Of a DNA stretch of 64,000 nucleotides, positions 61,371 to 64,000 are shown piece after piece (the stretch's first letter is position 1; each line of letters begins with the position of its first letter). Made by a program: the position numbers and the translations under genes. A model generated the notes under the pieces. The model was not told where the DNA came from. It did not search any database and worked only from the letters and a program-made list of their open reading frames with translations. The DNA lies in NCBI RefSeq assembly GCF_007990265.1, contig NZ_BJWH01000015.1, positions 1 to 64,000 of the forward strand, in the 5' to 3' direction. The DNA comes from Cellulomonas terrae. Its GTDB lineage: Bacteria > Actinomycetota > Actinomycetes > Actinomycetales > Cellulomonadaceae.

Positions 61371-62096
61371 TCAGGCGGCGGCGAGGGATCGGTCTCGGGA
61401 GGGTGCGCGCAGCAGCACGACGCCCAGGACCAGCAGGGCCAGGTACCAGATCGAGTAGATGGAGGAGCCGATCGTGGTGAGCGGGTCGGACGCGAGCCAG
61501 CCGGCGGGGACCAGGGTGACGGCCCAGGCGATCGCGACGACGGCGAGCGTGCGGCGCAGCCAGGCCGGAGCGACGTCGGCGGCGCGCCACGCGAGGACCC
61601 CGAGGCCGACGGCCCAGACGCCCTGCAGCAGCCAGCCCAGGTTCTCGCCGAGCGCGCCGCCGGCGTAGGCGTTGACCAGCTCGTAGGTGGCGGCGGTGGC
61701 GGCGACGGTCTCCGGGGAGGCGGACGGGTCGAGGTAGCGGTCGGCCAGGCCCGGGACGACCAGCGGCCAGCGGATCCAGCCGAGGCTCTGGACCACGGGC
61801 GCGAGCACGCCGAACGCGGTGACGGTGAGGAGGGCGGCGTCGGTGCCGCGGCTGCGGGCGAGCAGCAGGTGCAGCGCGATGACCCCGGGGATGAGCACGA
61901 GGCTGCCGCCCAGTTGCATCAGGAACAGCGCCTGCACGGTCGAGGCGATCTCCGCGAAGGCGGGCAGCACCTCGGCGGCGGGTGCGTCGAGGACGTCGGG
62001 CCAGCCGAACGTGACGGACAGGCCGATGCTCGCGACGAGGGCGAGGGTGCCGGAGGCGATGAGGGAGAAGGCGGCGGTGCGGCGGTCGCTGACCAT
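61371..62096 (-). CDS. Multi-pass membrane protein (DUF4386-like)
   Basis: A 241-residue membrane protein with about six transmembrane helices (FSLIASGTLALVASIGLSVTFG, LFLMQLGGSLVLIPGVIALHLLLA, and others). The pattern resembles actinobacterial DUF4386 proteins of unknown function. The ATG follows AGGAG. It is divergent from a TetR regulator across three operator copies, so it is the probable target of that repressor. Confidence 0.8.
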   Translation of the reverse strand: MVSDRRTAAFSLIASGTLALVASIGLSVTFGWPDVLDAPAAEVLPAFAEIASTVQALFLMQLGGSLVLIPGVIALHLLLARSRGTDAALLTVTAFGVLAPVVQSLGWIRWPLVVPGLADRYLDPSASPETVAATAATYELVNAYAGGALGENLGWLLQGVWAVGLGVLAWRAADVAPAWLRRTLAVVAIAWAVTLVPAGWLASDPLTTIGSSIYSIWYLALLVLGVVLLRAPSRDRSLAAA

Positions 62097-62120
62097 GGCG
62101 GGCTCCTGGACGACGGAAAC

Positions 62121-62198
62121 GAGAACACTGTTCTCTCTTGTGTGAACAGTGTTCTCGCGACGCGGCGAGAAGTCAAGAACAGTGTTCTCGTTTATGCT
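62121..62198. promoter_or_regulatory. Three copies of an 11-bp palindromic operator
   Basis: GAACACTGTTC occurs at 62123-62133 (extended to a perfect 15-bp palindrome GAGAACACTGTTCTC), and GAACAGTGTTC at 62144-62154 and 62177-62187. Centres are 21 and 33 bp apart, about two and three helical turns. The third copy sits in the spacer before TATGCT (62193-62198), the -10 of the tetR gene, which starts 6 nt later. Confidence 0.85.
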
Positions 62199-62204
62199 GC
62201 GCGG

Positions 62205-62912
62205 ATGGCTGCCACCGTCCGCGAGCGTCGTCGTCAGGAGACGACCGACGCGATCCTGCGCTCCGCTCGCACGCACCTGGAGCAGGCCGGCGTCGAGGGG
62301 GTCACGCTGCGCGCCGTGGCCCGTGACCTCGACCTCGCGGTGTCCGCGCTCTACCGCTACGTGGACAGCCGCGACGACCTGCTCACCGAGCTGCTGGTCG
62401 AGGCGTTCACGGAGCACGCCGACGCGGTGGACGCGGCCGTCGACGAGGTGGGTCCCGACGACCTCCCCGGGGCCATCACCGCCGGGCTGCGCGCGTACCG
62501 GGCGTGGTCGCTCGCGCACCCCGCGCAGTTCGGTCTGGCGTTCGGCGCGCCCGTGCCCGGCTACCACGCGCCCGCGGAACGCACGGTCGCGGTCGCCGTC
62601 CGGCCCGGCAGCCGGATCATGGGCCTCTTCGCGACGGCGTACGAGCGCGGCCTGGTCGACGCGGACGTGCTGGCCGCCCGCGCGGCGACCCTCGACGACG
62701 GCACCGCCGCCGGGTTCGACGCCCTGGCCGCCCGGCAGTCCTACCCGCTGCCCGCACCCGCGATCGCGCTGGCCGTCGACGCGTTCGTGCGCGTCCACGG
62801 CTTCACGGTGATGGAGGTCTTCGGCCAGCTCCGCCCGCTGGTCAGTCCCGCGGACGCGTACTACGAGCAGCTGCTCCGGGAGGTCGTCACGACCCTCGGC
62901 CTGCCTCGCTGA
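62205..62912 (+). CDS. TetR-family transcriptional regulator
   Basis: A 235-residue TetR regulator. The N-terminal helix-turn-helix is RQETTDAILRSARTHLEQAG, GVTLRAVARDLDLAVSALYRYV and DSRDDLLTELL; the C-terminal domain is of the WHG type (ITAGLRAYRAWSLAHPAQFGLAFG). The ATG at 62205 lies 6 nt after the -10, so it is probably leaderless and autoregulated through the adjacent palindromes. Confidence 0.92.
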   Translation: MAATVRERRRQETTDAILRSARTHLEQAGVEGVTLRAVARDLDLAVSALYRYVDSRDDLLTELLVEAFTEHADAVDAAVDEVGPDDLPGAITAGLRAYRAWSLAHPAQFGLAFGAPVPGYHAPAERTVAVAVRPGSRIMGLFATAYERGLVDADVLAARAATLDDGTAAGFDALAARQSYPLPAPAIALAVDAFVRVHGFTVMEVFGQLRPLVSPADAYYEQLLREVVTTLGLPR

Positions 62913-62915
62913 CCG

Positions 62916-62991
62916 CGCGCGAGAACGGCAGTCTGCGACGCGGACGGCAGTTCAGACTGCCGCGCTCGTCGGAAGCTGCCGCTCTCGCGCG
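62916..62991. repeat. GGCAGT-type inverted repeat, likely bidirectional terminator
   Basis: An outer stem CGCGCGAGAACGGCAG (62916-62931) pairs with 62976-62991 with one mismatch. An inner stem CGGCAGT/ACTGCCG (62945-62951, 62956-62962) has loop TCAG. The core CTGCCGCGCTCGTCGG relates it to the copies at 51911 and 61327. It lies 4 bp after the tetR stop and faces the convergent dehydrogenase. Confidence 0.65.
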
Positions 62992-63012
62992 GTCCGCGTC
63001 GGGCCGCGTCGG

Positions 63013-64000
63013 TCAGCTCGCCGGGATCGTGGACGTGTCGATGACGAAGCGGTAGCGGACGTCGCTGTTCACCACGCGGTCGTAGGCCTTGTCGACGTCG
63101 TCGGCCGTGATCGTCTCGACCACCGAGCCGATCCCGTGCTCCGCGCAGAAGTCGAGCATCTCCTGGGTCTCGCGGATGCCGCCGATGTTGGACCCCGACA
63201 GGTTCCGACGGGCCCCGGTGAGCGAGAACACGCGGAACGACTGCTTGTTCTCGGGCAGCCCGACGAACACCAGCGACCCCTCGAACCGCAGCAGCGACAG
63301 GTACGCGTCGACGTCGATGTCCGCGCCGACGGTGCTGATGATGAGGTCGAACGACCGGCGCAGGTCCCGGAACGTCTGGCGGTCGCTCGTCGCGTAGTAG
63401 TGGTCGGCGCCCAGCGCGAGCCCGTCGGCCTGCTTGGACAGCGACTGGCTCAGCACGGTGACCTCGGCGCCGAGCGCGTGCGCGAGCTGGACGCCCATGT
63501 GCCCGAGCCCACCCATGCCGACGATGGCGACCTTCGTGCCCGGACCCGCACCCCAGTGCTTCAGGGGCGAGTAGAGCGTGATCCCGGCGCACAGCAGCGG
63601 TGCAGCGACGTCGAGCGAGATGCCCTCGGGGATGCGCAGCGCGTAGTTCTCGTCGACCACGATCTGCGTCGAGTAGCCGCCGTAGGTGGGCGACCCGTCG
63701 TACGACTTGCTGTTGTACGTGCCGACGTTCCCGCGCAGGCAGAACTGCTCCTCGCCGGCCAGGCACATCTCGCACTCGCGGCAGGAGTCGACGAAGCACC
63801 CGACGCCGGCACGGTCGCCGACGGCGTGCTTGGTGACGGCCGACCCGACGGCGGAGATGACACCGGCGATCTCGTGCCCGGGGACCATCGGGAAGATCGC
63901 CCTGCCCCACTCCTCGCGGGCCTGGTGGATGTCGGAGTGGCAGATGCCGGCGTACGCGATGTCGATGAGGACGTCGTGCGCGCCGAGCTCGCGGCGCTCG
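63013..64000 (-). CDS. Zinc-dependent alcohol dehydrogenase (5' end outside window)
   Basis: A partial medium-chain dehydrogenase of the cinnamyl-alcohol-dehydrogenase/YahK type; the reading frame stays open to the right edge, so roughly the first 30 codons are missing. Catalytic zinc ligands are in AGICHSDIH and GHEIAG, structural zinc is held by [15 protein letters not shown], and the cofactor fold is [19 protein letters not shown] followed by LSQSLSK, suggesting NADPH. It reduces aldehydes or oxidises primary alcohols. Confidence 0.93.
   Translation of the reverse strand, partial: ERRELGAHDVLIDIAYAGICHSDIHQAREEWGRAIFPMVPGHEIAGVISAVGSAVTKHAVGDRAGVGCFVDSCRECEMCLAGEEQFCLRGNVGTYNSKSYDGSPTYGGYSTQIVVDENYALRIPEGISLDVAAPLLCAGITLYSPLKHWGAGPGTKVAIVGMGGLGHMGVQLAHALGAEVTVLSQSLSKQADGLALGADHYYATSDRQTFRDLRRSFDLIISTVGADIDVDAYLSLLRFEGSLVFVGLPENKQSFRVFSLTGARRNLSGSNIGGIRETQEMLDFCAEHGIGSVVETITADDVDKAYDRVVNSDVRYRFVIDTSTIPAS

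Overview
The window comes from a very GC-rich actinobacterium, most likely Cellulomonas or a close relative. The main evidence is a full-length GH94 cellobiose phosphorylase whose catalytic Asp falls at residue 490, as in the Cellulomonas enzyme, behind a CebR-like operator. Other support comes from frequent GTG starts, many leaderless promoters, a DUF222/HNH gene, a desferrioxamine-type siderophore cluster and LAXTG (class E sortase) sorting. No phage, insertion sequence, CRISPR array or rRNA is visible. There is one tRNA, Gly-CCC.

Layout. 1-5.5 kb: a metallo-hydrolase divergent from an MmyB-type regulator around a 17-bp palindrome, tRNA-Gly, then aldose epimerase and cellobiose phosphorylase. 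5.8-14.1 kb: a secreted RTX-repeat protein, a NarL-type two-component pair, dcd, an unknown conserved protein, a secreted Val-Ala-Pro repeat protein, a chaplin-like LAXTG wall protein and a Nudix hydrolase. 14.1-24 kb: small enzymes, two ABC exporters, MarR, HNH and a ThrE-type exporter. 24.1-32.6 kb: an unbroken seven-gene siderophore operon (desABCD, then penicillin-acylase-like, acetyltransferase and ferric-siderophore reductase genes) behind a promoter overlapped by DtxR/IdeR-type iron boxes. 32.7-35.2 kb: a membrane Fe-S reductase and a PPOX protein. 35.5-42 kb: a complete Mrp Na+/H+ antiporter operon with fused A+B. 43.8-47.8 kb: thiamine uptake (thiBPQ) under a TPP riboswitch. 50.5-51.9 kb: mntH with a palindromic operator. 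51.9-58.6 kb: an ECF42-type sigma factor and five DGPF/YCII genes, interrupted by a polymorphic toxin-immunity pair. 58.7-64 kb: SDR, PadR, HhH, DUF2071, DUF4386-like, TetR and an alcohol dehydrogenase cut by the right edge.

How genes work together. Cellobiose phosphorylase and the mutarotase process imported cellobiose. The des operon makes, modifies and reductively recycles a hydroxamate siderophore, and a divergent ABC exporter may secrete it. The riboswitch controls thiamine import. Small regulators (ArsR, PadR, TetR, MmyB) each sit beside a visible palindromic operator. A family of GCGACGAGCGCGGCA-type inverted repeats recurs at gene ends, where it probably serves as terminators.
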